Part shown: positions 15,301 through 23,457 of the stretch, piece by piece
How the letters are laid out: the number at the start of each line of letters is the position of its first letter
Numbering within the stretch: position 1 is the stretch's first letter
NCBI GenBank assembly: GCA_947565185.1
Contig: CANODU010000010.1
Location: 1-35,008 of the forward strand
DNA: 35,008 nucleotides
DNA from: an uncultured Eggerthellaceae bacterium
GTDB lineage: Bacteria > Actinomycetota > Coriobacteriia > Coriobacteriales > Eggerthellaceae
Direction of reading: 5' to 3'
The notes under the pieces: generated by a model
The model's input: the letters and a program-made list of their open reading frames with translations, nothing else
The model's database searches: none
What the model was told of the DNA's origin: nothing
Position numbers and translations under genes: made by a program

Positions 15301-17153
15301 CGCATAGCGGCCGCACGCTCTGGGCAACGCCAGAAGATGCCATGCGCATCCAGGCGCTCACGGGCGCCGCTGTCCCCACCTGGGCCGAGCACTGGTCTGC
15401 AGCCGCCGACCTTGATGATGAGCGCTTGGGGCCTGCCGCCGTGCTCGCTGCCAAGTTCCTGCAGACACACGCGCTGTCCGATGCTGACCAGTTCGCACAG
15501 CAGCTGGGAGTGGGTCCGGCGGTCGCACAAGAGGCGCTCGAACAGCTCCGCGCAGCGGGAACAGCTGTGAAGCTGCCGGTGAGCCATGCAGGGCAAGCCA
15601 TGTTGGAAGAAGCGCGCGCTCTTCTGGAAGTGGCGCTGCAGAACCAAGCGCAAGACGGCCTTGCGCCCACCGAAGCTGCACACCTCCTGCCTCCTCAGGC
15701 AGATGCGCTCTGGGCCGCGAAGGACATGCTCCGACGCCTGCGCGTGCGCTCCCGTAATATCATCGAAGCGGCCGCACAACCGGTGAGCGCTGCCCGCTTC
15801 CAAGCGCTCGTGCTCGCGCTGCAGCGCGTCGGCGGCACAGACGCGCTCTCTCCTTTGGATGACCTTGCTGAATGCATCGCGCTCTTCGAAGGCACGGAGC
15901 TCTCCGCCAGCGTGTGGGAGACCATCCTCTTCCCGGCACGTGTGCCCGGCTACAAGCCAGCGCTTTTGGATGAGCTCTTGGAGAGCGAGGAGGTCATCTG
16001 GGTCGCCACCTCAGACGGGCAGAAGACGCCAGCACTGGCGCTCTACCCTACGGATTCGCCTTTCGCTCCCCTCCCGGTGGATCCATCAACAAAGGCTTGG
16101 CCCGATGCGGCGGAAGTGCCCCACCAACCAAGCCAGGAAGCACTTCATCCTCTTGAGCGAGAGATCTGCACGCTCATCGGCGAAGAGGGGCCGCTCGCAT
16201 TCGCAGCGGTGGTGCGACGCCTGCAAGAGATGTCTGCCGATGAGGCCGTCAGCGTCCATGAGGTCGCCCAAGCCATCCAGCGCCTTGCTACCCAAGGCTG
16301 CATCACTTCCACCTCCTTCGCCTGCATGCGCGCCCGTGCCCTTGAGAACACCCCGAAGGCACGCACCCAAGCGCCACGTCGCGTCAGCAGCCGTCGCCAG
16401 ACGCGAACCCGCACTGCGCTCTCTGCCAGCCGCCGGGAAGCACGTGCTGGGATGGTGGCAGCGCAACAGGAGTTGGATGGCCTTGCGGGCATGTGGCGCG
16501 CCTTGATCCCTGCGGAGGTCAGCCAGACCGAACAGGCCATGGCCCACGTGGAATCGCTCTTGGATACCCATGGCGTCATCTGCCCGAAGACCATCGAAGC
16601 AGTTGGGCGCAAAGGTGGCATGCAAGCTCTCTACACGGTGCTGCGCAGCATGGAAGACGCCGGCGAGGTGATCCGCGGCGAATTCGTATGCGGCTTGGGC
16701 GCTTCGCAATTCGCACGACGGCACACGGTGGAGTCACTGCGCACCTTGGAGGCTGACGAGGGCTTCGTGGTCTTGGATGCCGTAGATCCTGCCATGCTCT
16801 ACGGATCCGTCCTCCCCTGGCCAGATGCGTCTGCGGGCCTCATTCCCCAGAATCGCACTGGCTGCCTCGTCGTGCTGCACGAAGGTGCCCCTGTGCTCTT
16901 CGCCACGAAGCGCATCCAACACCTCATCGCCCTCGTGCCCGACCGAAGCCTGTGGGAGCCAGCCACCGAAGCGCTCATCAGCCACCTGAAAGAGCAGCTC
17001 CAGCGCTCCCGCCCATCGCAGATCGCTCGCAAGCTGATCGTCCAGCAGTTCAATGGACAAGACGTTTACGGAAGCCCCATGCAGGAGGTGCTCGCGGATC
17101 TGGGGCTCATGCGCGACACCCATGGCATGCGGCTCTACATCCAGCCCTTCTGA
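12333..17153 (+). CDS. lhr: Lhr-type large ATP-dependent helicase
   Basis: A 1606-residue superfamily-2 helicase, matching the length of full Lhr proteins (helicase core plus long C-terminal domain). Lhr is a 3'-5' DNA/RNA helicase linked to repair. Motifs in order: Q-like SIQERAW; Walker A APTGSGKT (50-57); ISPLKALGAD; DELH box (176-179); LSATIQPV motif III; FVNSRGICERL; ATSSLELGIDMGQVDLVIQ; motif VI QRIGRANHQV (about 405-414). The winged-helix and beta-barrel region follows and the remaining 700 residues correspond to Lhr-CTD. The start ATG at 12333 begins the conserved part; 18 more residues upstream are open, but no ribosome site supports either. No disruption is seen. Confidence 0.95.
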   Translation: MEKRASHTGSLAAFTPAVAQWFTSAFDAPTSIQERAWSSIRQGQNTLVIAPTGSGKTFAAFLSAIDALATEDPAARQRRKGVRILYISPLKALGADIERNLQEPLASIVAQQAAETDEPVRHITTGMRTGDTTQSERGRLARNPPDILITTPESLYLMLTSKVRDTLATVQTVIVDELHALAGTKRGTHLSLSLERLDALLPEPAQRIGLSATIQPVDVAARFLGGTHAVHVVQDDAPPTFSLQVDVPVEDMTHIQPLARSSDVRSGSSSIWPAIEASVLEHVLAHTSTIVFVNSRGICERLTAHLNEAYDRQCGRTPASALAANASGSMRSEIGSTTLLTGASAQPLAKAHHGSVAKDIRQQIEHDLKTGKLRCVVATSSLELGIDMGQVDLVIQVAAPLSVSSGLQRIGRANHQVAGTSNGIIYPRTRFEVLDTACVVEGMMTGSIEETALVENALDVLAQQTAAEVSMHPQGLAPDAWLATVRKSACYQQLPESAFRSVVDMLAGAFASPDGADFAPRLDLDRQEDLMKPIPRTQKLAVSAAGTIPDRGLYPVMLHTGTQKKGRTRVGELDEEMVHESRIGDVIILGTSTWRITEITNDRVLVAPAPGRTARLPFWHGEGTGRSLDAGIRRGKLQAYLEQQTNTTGTLSESAYEHLAAFGFTANAISNLGQLIASQRTSTHAIPTHERIILETCPDETGAWYLIVHSPFGKRVNEPWALALSQRIKDIFRFDPQCAASDTGIVMRLAVEEDNAITPDLVVFAPDEMMDAVTAAIPQTSLFAARFRECSARALLMRPALHGQRTPLWQQRLRGGQLLEAAREHPRFPIYGEAMRECLHDVFDLDGACWLMSQIEAERIAIQTVRTDAPSAFASPLLFGYVADHLYDGDMPHAERTRALLSVDPQLLSELLGTPDQLALIEPAATAAVQLALQRLTPDRKLAGAEGTVELLRQMGPVTEGQVEQRLVDGAEARALLRSLEEQHRACPVTHSGRTLWATPEDAMRIQALTGAAVPTWAEHWSAAADLDDERLGPAAVLAAKFLQTHALSDADQFAQQLGVGPAVAQEALEQLRAAGTAVKLPVSHAGQAMLEEARALLEVALQNQAQDGLAPTEAAHLLPPQADALWAAKDMLRRLRVRSRNIIEAAAQPVSAARFQALVLALQRVGGTDALSPLDDLAECIALFEGTELSASVWETILFPARVPGYKPALLDELLESEEVIWVATSDGQKTPALALYPTDSPFAPLPVDPSTKAWPDAAEVPHQPSQEALHPLEREICTLIGEEGPLAFAAVVRRLQEMSADEAVSVHEVAQAIQRLATQGCITSTSFACMRARALENTPKARTQAPRRVSSRRQTRTRTALSASRREARAGMVAAQQELDGLAGMWRALIPAEVSQTEQAMAHVESLLDTHGVICPKTIEAVGRKGGMQALYTVLRSMEDAGEVIRGEFVCGLGASQFARRHTVESLRTLEADEGFVVLDAVDPAMLYGSVLPWPDASAGLIPQNRTGCLVVLHEGAPVLFATKRIQHLIALVPDRSLWEPATEALISHLKEQLQRSRPSQIARKLIVQQFNGQDVYGSPMQEVLADLGLMRDTHGMRLYIQPF

Positions 17154-17335
17154 TCCCAGGAAGGACGCACGGCCTTGAGTGCCAACCTGGACGCGGCTCT
17201 GACCATCCCTATCAGGCCATGCCGCAGCACGCTGCCGATGGATTACGCTTGCGTTTCAGCCCCAAGAAGATGCCCTGTTGAACCACAGGTTGGTCTACCA
17301 TCATGCGCACGGATCTGGGAAAAGGGAAGGGACGT

Positions 17336-17899
17336 ATGATGAAGAGGATCATCGCGGTCGTTACCGCTCTCGCGCTCATGGCTGGCATCCTTGCCGCCAT
17401 CCCTGGCTGCGGCCCCAACAACGAAGAGCTCATCCGGCAGGCGGTCACAGAGAAGTACGACGCCTACAAGAACGCGGATGACGCTGCGCTCAGCAAGATC
17501 GTCACCTCGCTTGAGAACGACGGCTTGGCAGAGCTCGGCATCGATGAGACGGAATTCGTCTCGGCCATCGTGGATGGATTCGACTACAACATCGACGCCA
17601 TCGCCGTGACCGGTGACACAGCCAAGGTCACCATGACCTTTGCGGGCAAGAGCTACACGGATCTGCTCTCGAAGATCGCCGAGACCACGGCAACCCTGGC
17701 GAACGATCCCACCTTCACAGAGATGTCTCAGGAAGAGCGCCTTTCGAAGGCAGGTCAGATGGTGATGGATTCCTTCAATAATCTGGAGATCAAGAACGAG
17801 ACCGTTGACCTGGACTACGAGCTGGTGGACAACAAGTGGCAAGAGGCTGACCAGCAAGCGGGTCTCGATCAGATCGACAATATCCTCTTCGCGAAGTGA
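17336..17899 (+). CDS. Putative secreted lipoprotein, DUF4878/DUF5105-like
   Basis: A 187-residue exported protein. It starts MMKR, has a hydrophobic helix and AAIPGC at about residue 25, an imperfect lipobox (proline before glycine). The mature part is acidic and begins with NEELIRQAVTEKYDAYKNADDAALSKIV, the look of small NTF2-like or DUF5105 lipoproteins, and ends DNKWQEADQQAGLDQIDNILF, where a VDxxWxI-type pattern is usual. The start at 17336 follows AAGGGAAGGG. It is 4 nt upstream of the next membrane-anchored protein, so the two probably work together at the cell surface. Function unknown. Confidence 0.7.
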   Translation: MMKRIIAVVTALALMAGILAAIPGCGPNNEELIRQAVTEKYDAYKNADDAALSKIVTSLENDGLAELGIDETEFVSAIVDGFDYNIDAIAVTGDTAKVTMTFAGKSYTDLLSKIAETTATLANDPTFTEMSQEERLSKAGQMVMDSFNNLEIKNETVDLDYELVDNKWQEADQQAGLDQIDNILFAK

Positions 17900-17903
17900 T
17901 GCC

Positions 17904-18953
17904 ATGAGCATGCAGGCTCCCTCCCGCCAACCGAACAAGGGCGGCAAAGCGCCCAAGCTGGTGGCTGGCATCTGCCTGGGCCTCTTGGTTCTGCTCCTCG
18001 TGGCCTTCTTGGGCGTGAACGCCTTCGTGCGTGCCACCTATGCCAGCTTCTTCCAGGATGCTGAACGCGCTCTCCCCATCCCAGGCACAGACCAGGGCTT
18101 CATCGTGCAGGATCTGGATTGCTTGGAGGACGGCACGTGGCTCTTCAGCGGGTATGCCAAAGACGGCAGCCCCTCTCCGGTGTATGCGCTCACCCCTGAT
18201 GGCGCAGCGAAGCAACTCTCCCTCATGCGTCCAGACGGAACCGTCTATGACGGCCATGGCTCCGGGATCACCTCCGACGCGGAGCACGTGTTCCTCACTG
18301 ACGAAGAGGGTATCCTCATCTTTAACGTTGATGCGTTTGCTGACGCGCAAGAGGGCTCTTTCGTGCACGCTACTGCACGAAAGGCGCTGGAACTGGCTCC
18401 CGCATTCTTGAACATAGAAGATAACACCATGTATCTGGGGAACTTCTATCACCCCGGTGCCTATGAATCTCCCGATGTGCACAAGATGGATACGCCAGGC
18501 GGGGACTGGAACCCAGCGGTGATGTACGCCTATCCTGCCGATGCGCAGGCGCCCTACGGCTACGCTGATCAAGCCTCGTACGTCTATTCCATCCCTGCGC
18601 GCATCCAGGGCATGTGCTTGAGCAGCGCTGGCCAGATGGTCCTTTCGCAATCCTATGGGCTTGCTTCGTCCCATATCCTGGTCTATGACCTGAGCGCCTC
18701 CTTGGATCAGGCCTTTAGCTCTGCGCCTGATGCGCCCAAGACCGCAACATTCGATGCGGACGGACGGCCCGTACCGCTGTATTTCTTGGATGCGCTCTGT
18801 CTGCAGGAGGACATCACAGCCCCGCCCATGAGCGAAGGCATCGAATGGCATGATGGCCGCGTGTTCATCTCATGCGAAAGCGCTTCGGACAAGTATCTCT
18901 TCGGGAAGCTCTATGGCGCGAATGCTGTCTACGCGCTGAACATCAACGGATAA
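17904..18953 (+). CDS. Membrane-anchored extracellular protein of unknown function
   Basis: A 349-residue protein with one N-terminal transmembrane helix (about residues 19-42, LVAGICLGLLVLLLVAFLGV) and a large outside domain. The outside part has repeated short beta-type segments such as DQGFIVQDLDCLEDGTWLFSGY, HGSGITSDAEHVFLTDEEG and SIPARIQGMCLSSAGQMVLS, resembling the blades of a beta-propeller. No catalytic motif stands out. The start ATG at 17904 is 4 nt after the preceding lipoprotein's stop, so translation is likely coupled. I do not recognise a named family. Confidence 0.7.
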   Translation: MSMQAPSRQPNKGGKAPKLVAGICLGLLVLLLVAFLGVNAFVRATYASFFQDAERALPIPGTDQGFIVQDLDCLEDGTWLFSGYAKDGSPSPVYALTPDGAAKQLSLMRPDGTVYDGHGSGITSDAEHVFLTDEEGILIFNVDAFADAQEGSFVHATARKALELAPAFLNIEDNTMYLGNFYHPGAYESPDVHKMDTPGGDWNPAVMYAYPADAQAPYGYADQASYVYSIPARIQGMCLSSAGQMVLSQSYGLASSHILVYDLSASLDQAFSSAPDAPKTATFDADGRPVPLYFLDALCLQEDITAPPMSEGIEWHDGRVFISCESASDKYLFGKLYGANAVYALNING

Positions 18954-19039
18954 AGTACCAGAATAAGGACACTCAGGATCTCGCCACATCCTATCCTACC
19001 TGCATCGAAACGCACCACCAACGAAGCAGGAGGCACGTC

Positions 19040-19246
19040 ATGAAGATCTGGGGCATGAGCACCGAAGAGTATACACAGCTCTTGGAGGATTCATTCACCG
19101 CCATCAAGAAGGCAAGCCGCAAGGCTGAAGCGCAGCATTACGCCCGCACGCGCATCCTGGCAACGAATCTGGAGCTGGCGCTCAAGAAGATTCGGGGCGC
19201 CGCTCCCCTGAGCAGCGCCCCTTGTGAAGAGAAGCTCTGTGCGTGA
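19040..19246 (+). CDS. Small hypothetical protein, 68 residues
   Basis: A short basic, mostly helical protein (KIWGMSTEEYTQLLEDSF, then AIKKASRKAEAQHYARTR) ending in a Cys-containing tail CEEKLCA. The start ATG at 19040 has AGGAGG seven nt upstream, which is the main support for it being a real gene. No family is recognised. It ends 6 nt from the convergent DUF4430 lipoprotein gene. Confidence 0.6.
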   Translation: MKIWGMSTEEYTQLLEDSFTAIKKASRKAEAQHYARTRILATNLELALKKIRGAAPLSSAPCEEKLCA

Positions 19247-19252
19247 GCAGCT

Positions 19253-19696
19253 CTAGGCGCTCATGTCGATGTAGGACCACTCCACCTGATCCCCATCATT
19301 CAGATACGTTTGATCCGCCGATGCCTGCACCTGTTCGCCATTGACCGTGTATGTCCAGCCCTTCATGCCTTCGGTGGCAACATCATTGATGGCGTTCACG
19401 AACATGCCGTATTCGCTGGATTGCACATCCAGCACCAGGCCCGTTGCCTGCAGCACATCCAGCGCTGTGGATCCTTCGCCGATGGTGACGGTCTCGTCAT
19501 AGGTCACCTGATCGTCTGCCGCAGGGCTCGTGACCTTGACGGGCACGGCTATCTCTGCGATGGTCGATTCAGTGGAGAAGCTGGAGCTGCTGGATGCTGC
19601 TGAGCCTTCCTGCCCCGACGAGCATCCGAAGAGTCCCATCGCTGCAACCAGCATCGCTGCCGCAGCGCTTGCCGCCAATCTCCTCGTCGTCTTCAT
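19253..19696 (-). CDS. DUF4430 domain lipoprotein
   Basis: A 147-residue exported lipoprotein with lipobox LFGC (cysteine about residue 25), a serine-rich linker and a DUF4430 domain. This domain resembles the C-terminal part of transcobalamin/intrinsic factor; here STALDVLQATGLVLDVQ, GMFVNAINDVA, EGMKGWTYTVNGEQVQASADQTYL and GDQVEWSY are visible. In bacteria it is found at the cell surface, often in adhesion or ligand-binding proteins. A corrinoid-binding role is tempting because of the B12-controlled transporter in this window, but nothing proves it. The start ATG at 19696 follows AGAAGGGAA. Confidence 0.82.
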   Translation of the reverse strand: MKTTRRLAASAAAAMLVAAMGLFGCSSGQEGSAASSSSSFSTESTIAEIAVPVKVTSPAADDQVTYDETVTIGEGSTALDVLQATGLVLDVQSSEYGMFVNAINDVATEGMKGWTYTVNGEQVQASADQTYLNDGDQVEWSYIDMSA

Positions 19697-19794
19697 GGAT
19701 CATTCCCTTCTCAAGGTTTGCAGTGGAAAGATTGTACCGTACGCTTAGCCACCCCTCTGCATGCACGGCTCGCCATACTGTTATCCTAGAAGAT

Positions 19795-21057
19795 ATGAGA
19801 TCTCGCACCAACACACGTGAACGGCTTTGGTCCCCCATCTTCGTGACCATCATCGCAGCCACGCTCTTCGCCTTCATGGTGGGCCAAGGCGTGAACTCCG
19901 GCACCACGGTCTACCTAGAGCGCACGGGCGGTACGCTGGGGCTGGCAGGCATTGGCGCTCTCTCCTTCTCAGTGGCGGCAGGTGTTGCGCGCCTTTTGAG
20001 CGGCCCCATCATCGACACGCGCGGACGACGCATCGTCTTGCTTGCTGGCGCAGCTGTCATGCTGGTGGGCACCATCGGCCCCCTTATCACCAATGACGGC
20101 ATCCCCTTCATCATCTGGCGCGCGTTGCAAGGCATCGGATTCTCAGCGGCCACCACAGCCACCAACACCGCCGCTGCTGACGTCCTGCCCTTCTCCCGCT
20201 TGGGCGAGGGCATCGGGTATGCGGGGTTGGGACAGGCCATCTCCATGGCCATCGGACCAGCCTTAGCGCTCTTCTTGGTCTCCACGAATCCGCCTGAGAA
20301 CTTCTACTTCGGCATGGCAGCATGCGCCTTCCTCTCGCTCATCCTTGGGCTGCTCTGCCGCTATGAGAAGGATCCCACGAAGCTTCCAGAGACCTCGGAA
20401 TATCGCGTGCGCTGGGAGCAAGGCAAGATCGGCAAGAGCCCTGAACGAACGTCAGCACGCGAAGGCGCTCTCAAGCGCATGGTGGACTCCATCTTCGAGC
20501 CCACTGCGCTGCGCGGCACAGGCGTCATCTTCATCTTGGCAACCGTCGCCTCTTTCAACATCTTCTTCATGGGAGCCTTCGGCAATGCCCTAGGCGTGAC
20601 CAATTCGGGGATCTATTACACAGCCATGGCAGTCGTGATGATCGTCGTACGTCTGGCCATGGGGCGTTTCATGGACAAGGTTGCGCCCATCAAGCTGATG
20701 GGCATCGCCGTGGCAGGCGGCTTGGCGGCCATCTTGTTGGCGCTCGGATGCATCTCCGGCATCTTCGGCAGCCTCACCGAAGCCGTGTTCTACCTCATGG
20801 GGCTGCCCTTCGGCATCTGCATCGGCGTGGCATTCCCGGTGAACCAGACGATCGCTGTCAAGATGACGCCTCCTGAGCGATGGGGCGCGGCGAACGCATT
20901 GTTCATGTTGGGTGTGGACTTGAGCAACGCCATCGCTGCCACCGTCTGGGGTTTCTTGATCCAGGAACTGGGCTACGGCGCTGCGCTCATCGGCTGCGTC
21001 ATCATGTTGGTGCTCTCATTCGCCGCCGCCGTTATCCTCTACCCGAAGACGCGCTGA
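19795..21057 (+). CDS. Major facilitator superfamily transporter
   Basis: A 420-residue membrane protein with about twelve hydrophobic helices. MFS loop motifs are visible: GPIIDTRGRRIVLL between helices 2 and 3 (the DRxGRR-type motif A) and GRFMDKVAPIKLMGI as its second-half counterpart. The central cytosolic loop (about residues 200-240) is basic and acidic mixed. It resembles drug or nutrient exporters of the AraJ/SetA type. The ATG at 19795 begins the conserved part; a TATCCT box eight nt upstream leaves almost no leader, so the mRNA may be leaderless. Substrate unknown. Confidence 0.88.
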   Translation: MRSRTNTRERLWSPIFVTIIAATLFAFMVGQGVNSGTTVYLERTGGTLGLAGIGALSFSVAAGVARLLSGPIIDTRGRRIVLLAGAAVMLVGTIGPLITNDGIPFIIWRALQGIGFSAATTATNTAAADVLPFSRLGEGIGYAGLGQAISMAIGPALALFLVSTNPPENFYFGMAACAFLSLILGLLCRYEKDPTKLPETSEYRVRWEQGKIGKSPERTSAREGALKRMVDSIFEPTALRGTGVIFILATVASFNIFFMGAFGNALGVTNSGIYYTAMAVVMIVVRLAMGRFMDKVAPIKLMGIAVAGGLAAILLALGCISGIFGSLTEAVFYLMGLPFGICIGVAFPVNQTIAVKMTPPERWGAANALFMLGVDLSNAIAATVWGFLIQELGYGAALIGCVIMLVLSFAAAVILYPKTR

Positions 21058-21067
21058 AGCGCGTTCG

Positions 21068-21400
21068 TCACAGACCGTGACGCTTGCGACGGCGTTCCGC
21101 CTCGCGATAGACAGCATCATCGGCTCGCGCCCCAATGACGATGACCACCATCTGACCGTCCTCTTCGATAGCCTTGTAGACCACGCGAATGCCGTCGCGC
21201 TTGAGCTTCACTTTGCAGAGCCCAGCCAGCTTCGCTTCATTATGATTGCTGAGCGGATCTCCAAAGCCGCCTTGGAAGCGCGGGAGGGGATTGAAGCTCA
21301 CCTTGCGAATAGCCTTGAGCACACGATCTGACACTGAAGAATCCAACTCATCCAGATCCTTTCGAGCCTCAGGAAGGAGAATGACCGACCATTCATTCAT
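21068..21400 (-). CDS. RelE/ParE-family toxin
   Basis: A 110-residue toxin of the RelE/ParE fold. Landmarks are EWSVILLPEARKDLDELD at the start, NPLPRFQGGFGDPLSN, the core LCKVKLKRDGIRVVYKAIEED and a C-terminal VVIVIGARADDAVYREAERR. RelE members cut mRNA on the ribosome; the basic C-terminus and RxxY pattern fit. The start ATG at 21400 overlaps the end of the antitoxin gene by 8 nt, as usual for such pairs. The mRNase activity itself is inferred. Confidence 0.9.
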   Translation of the reverse strand: MNEWSVILLPEARKDLDELDSSVSDRVLKAIRKVSFNPLPRFQGGFGDPLSNHNEAKLAGLCKVKLKRDGIRVVYKAIEEDGQMVVIVIGARADDAVYREAERRRKRHGL

Positions 21401-21722
21401 AGTCGAACTCCACATCCTCCATGGCATCCAGATCTTCCTCGGTCAATCCGAGGTCTTCGAGAACCTTCTCGAAAGGTATCCCCGGCTTCCCCTCATTCGC
21501 CTCCAACCGCTCAAGGGCAAGTCCCAGCAGGTAGAGGTCCTCCTCCACCTCGGCCAGGCGCTTGTATTCCTCAGGAGAGAGGATGACCGCTGCAGGGGTG
21601 TTGTTCTTGGTGACGATGACTGGATTGCCGCCGCGCGCCTTTTCAAAGGCCTGCGATGCCCTCCCCCGCGAAAAGTCGCTGATGGGAACGATATTGTCGA
21701 GCATATCTGCAACACTAGCCAT
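21393..21722 (-). CDS. Phd/YefM-family antitoxin
   Basis: A 109-residue antitoxin. The N-terminal half is the Phd/YefM DNA-binding fold (IVPISDFSRGRASQAFEKAR, then PVIVTKNNTPAAVILSPEEYKRL). The C-terminal half is very acidic and would wrap the RelE-type toxin. The ATG at 21722 has AAGGAGG six nt upstream; an ATG at 21737 lies upstream of this site and is less likely. The protein should bind the palindromic region upstream to repress the operon. Confidence 0.9.
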   Translation of the reverse strand: MASVADMLDNIVPISDFSRGRASQAFEKARGGNPVIVTKNNTPAAVILSPEEYKRLAEVEEDLYLLGLALERLEANEGKPGIPFEKVLEDLGLTEEDLDAMEDVEFDYE

Positions 21723-21794
21723 GATTGCCTCCTTCATCAGCCGTGATGGAGACGATCATATACCCATTCAGCCGTTGACACAACGGATATTACA

Positions 21795-21840
21795 GAATAT
21801 TCTCAGTATCGTTAACGTGAAAACATAAGTGAGAATATAT
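21795..21840 (-). promoter_or_regulatory. Control region of the toxin-antitoxin operon
   Basis: AT-rich region upstream of the antitoxin with a small palindrome AGAATATTCT (about 21794-21803) and an inverted pair ATATTCTC (21797-21804) and GAGAATAT (21831-21838), 26 nt apart. It is the expected place for Phd-type autorepression. GAGAATATATC also occurs at the moeA-like/Mop intergenic region. Confidence 0.45.
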
Positions 21841-21850
21841 CCTGGTATTC

Positions 21851-22504
21851 TTAGACGTTGTCCATGGGGCGCCCCTGCGGGCGAACCACATCAACCAGAG
21901 GAGAGCCTTCACGCTCCAGCGCCTGGATCTGCTCATAGGTGAGGCCCTTGTTCTCGAACACGCGATTCTTCAGGCGCTCCACCCATGTATTCCCACGCAC
22001 GTCTTCGCCTTCGGAGAGACCCTTCCATTCTTCCTTGATGCCGATGGCCACCATGGCGATGACCGCGATGCGCAGCTTCGTCAGGTCAGGCACATGGATC
22101 TCGAAGCACTCGCCCTTGTCGCGGAACAAGCGCGTCTTCACGTGCACGTCTTTCTTGTTGTATGAGGTCTTCGTTTCCGTCACGAAGTCGAAAGGTGGAT
22201 TCGCAAAGGATCCGTACAGGTCCCACAGCATCCCCTCGATGTAGTAATGCTTGTTGATGACATAGGGATGCATGATGTATTCGTAGCGCTCGAACCGCAG
22301 ATAGTAGTTGAGGCAACGATTGTCCGGCCGGATGGCACCGTTCTCGCCGCCAAGGCGCCCGATCACAGAGATGTTCTGCTTCTCAGCCGTCCAACCCTTC
22401 TTGTTCTCGAAGCGGTAGAACAGATCCCCGTCTTCATACCATGTGTCGAAATCCTCATGCCGCGCCAAAGCGTCGCGCTGCAGATAGACCTTGTTGAACT
22501 TCAT
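21851..22504 (-). CDS. Conserved hypothetical protein, possibly LURP-one/Tubby-like
   Basis: A 217-residue soluble protein rich in aromatic and charged residues, with alternating beta-type segments (DLFYRFENKKGWTAEKQNIS, YYIEGMLWDLYGSF, then GECFEIHVPDLTKLRIAVIA) and a helical C-terminus. The pattern of strands followed by one hydrophobic helix (LRIAVIAMVAIGI) recalls the Tubby-like LURP-one fold of phospholipid scramblases, but this is weak. Start ATG at 22504 with AAGGAG upstream. It is divergent from the trigger-factor-like gene. Function unknown. Confidence 0.6.
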   Translation of the reverse strand: MKFNKVYLQRDALARHEDFDTWYEDGDLFYRFENKKGWTAEKQNISVIGRLGGENGAIRPDNRCLNYYLRFERYEYIMHPYVINKHYYIEGMLWDLYGSFANPPFDFVTETKTSYNKKDVHVKTRLFRDKGECFEIHVPDLTKLRIAVIAMVAIGIKEEWKGLSEGEDVRGNTWVERLKNRVFENKGLTYEQIQALEREGSPLVDVVRPQGRPMDNV

Positions 22505-22571
22505 GCGGCTCCTTACCCCCTGTTATGTGCTGTCTATGATACCGAACGGATAGGACATTGAGCCTGATGCT

Positions 22572-22600
22572 TTGGCATATCCAAGGTACAATTGCATAAT
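22572..22600 (+). promoter_or_regulatory. Promoter of the trigger-factor-like gene
   Basis: TTGGCA (22572-22577), a 17-nt spacer and CATAAT (22595-22600) form a good sigma-70-type promoter, about 30 nt ahead of the start codon. Confidence 0.6.
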
Positions 22601-22629
22601 TACTCGAAAGCACCGTCGAAAGGCACGTC

Positions 22630-23406
22630 ATGCCGAAGCAGAAGTACACGCTCACCTCCTATGAACCTGTCTATGCAGTCTGCCCTGAAGTTCGTATCCC
22701 CGAAGAGCTCGTTCGCCAACAGGCGGTTCGTTGGCTTCAGCTCAACTGCGCGAAGCCTGGTGAAGAGGCGAAGCTGACCGACGCATGGATCTCCAAGCGT
22801 TCCGATGACTTCAATACCGCTGAAGAGGTGCTGATCTTCGTCCGCTATAACATGTACAAGGACAATCGCGAAGCCCAGGAGCTGTCCGATCAGGACTACA
22901 TCTGCCGCGAACTGGCAGCACGCTTGGTGGAAGAGCTTCCGGCTGATCTGGTGGAGGAATCCGTCTATGCCGCCAACATGCGCCTTGAGGACATGATCAG
23001 CCGTTCCGGCAAGAACATGCAGGAGTTCTGCAAAGAGCACAGCATGACGCTCGATGAGCTCTATGCGAACACCGAAGAGCGCGCCATCCAATCGCTCAAG
23101 GAGGATTCCGCGTTGGATGCATGGGCCGATCACATGCAGTTCACGCTGGAACCTGAGGATTTCTACGCGGTCATCCCGGGGGACAACATCCAGGACAAAG
23201 CGGAAAAGCGACGCCAGATAGAGCTTGATGGGCGCCTTCCTCAGATGGAGGAATACGCGCTCAAGACGAAGGCGCTCAAGGATGTCATGGCAAACGCCAT
23301 GATCAAGCGTACAGACAAGGATCCGGAATGGGTGCGCTATGGCGATGTCAGCACCGAAGTGGCGAATGCCATGAACCAATACCCCGACAACTACATCGCA
23401 CTGTAA
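22630..23406 (+). CDS. Trigger-factor-like protein without ribosome-binding and isomerase domains
   Basis: A 258-residue protein that looks like the C-terminal chaperone domain of trigger factor standing alone. VRIPEELVRQQAVRWLQLN, VEESVYAANMRLEDMISR, KNMQEFCKEHSMTLDELY and EYALKTKALKDVMANAM follow the order of the trigger factor C domain. Near its start it has TLTSYEPV, which is also in the full trigger factor of this window (linker before the isomerase domain). The N-terminal GFRKGKAP ribosome-docking motif and the FKBP domain are missing. The start at 22630 begins right after GGCACGTC; the ribosome site is weak. It points towards the SlyD-like/trigger factor operon and shares a terminator with it. 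Holdase activity away from the ribosome is my inference. Confidence 0.72.
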   Translation: MPKQKYTLTSYEPVYAVCPEVRIPEELVRQQAVRWLQLNCAKPGEEAKLTDAWISKRSDDFNTAEEVLIFVRYNMYKDNREAQELSDQDYICRELAARLVEELPADLVEESVYAANMRLEDMISRSGKNMQEFCKEHSMTLDELYANTEERAIQSLKEDSALDAWADHMQFTLEPEDFYAVIPGDNIQDKAEKRRQIELDGRLPQMEEYALKTKALKDVMANAMIKRTDKDPEWVRYGDVSTEVANAMNQYPDNYIAL

Positions 23407-23428
23407 GCGCCATCGTTCACACATCATG

Positions 23429-23454
23429 AAAAGGGCCGCGATTGCGGCCCTTTT
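23429..23454. terminator. Bidirectional Rho-independent terminator
   Basis: A perfect 11-bp stem AAAAGGGCCGC / GCGGCCCTTTT with a GATT loop separates the convergent trigger-factor-like gene and FKBP gene. T tracts occur on both strands. Confidence 0.92.
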
Positions 23455-23457
23455 CGA

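Noticed and set aside
14241-15803. Long open frames antisense to lhr
   Set aside because: They are by-products of GC-rich codon bias in the real helicase gene: they have Arg/Ala/Gly-rich, low-structure translations, no ribosome sites, and overlap conserved helicase sequence.
19253-19696. DUF4430 lipoprotein as the cobalamin receptor of the ECF importer
   Set aside because: The resemblance is only to the transcobalamin C-terminal fold, this domain has other surface roles in bacteria, and the gene is far from the riboswitch operon.
22600-23427. 275-codon frame antisense to the trigger-factor-like gene
   Set aside because: The sense frame has a promoter, a terminator and recognisable homology; the antisense translation is His/Leu/Arg-rich without known motifs and would run through the terminator.
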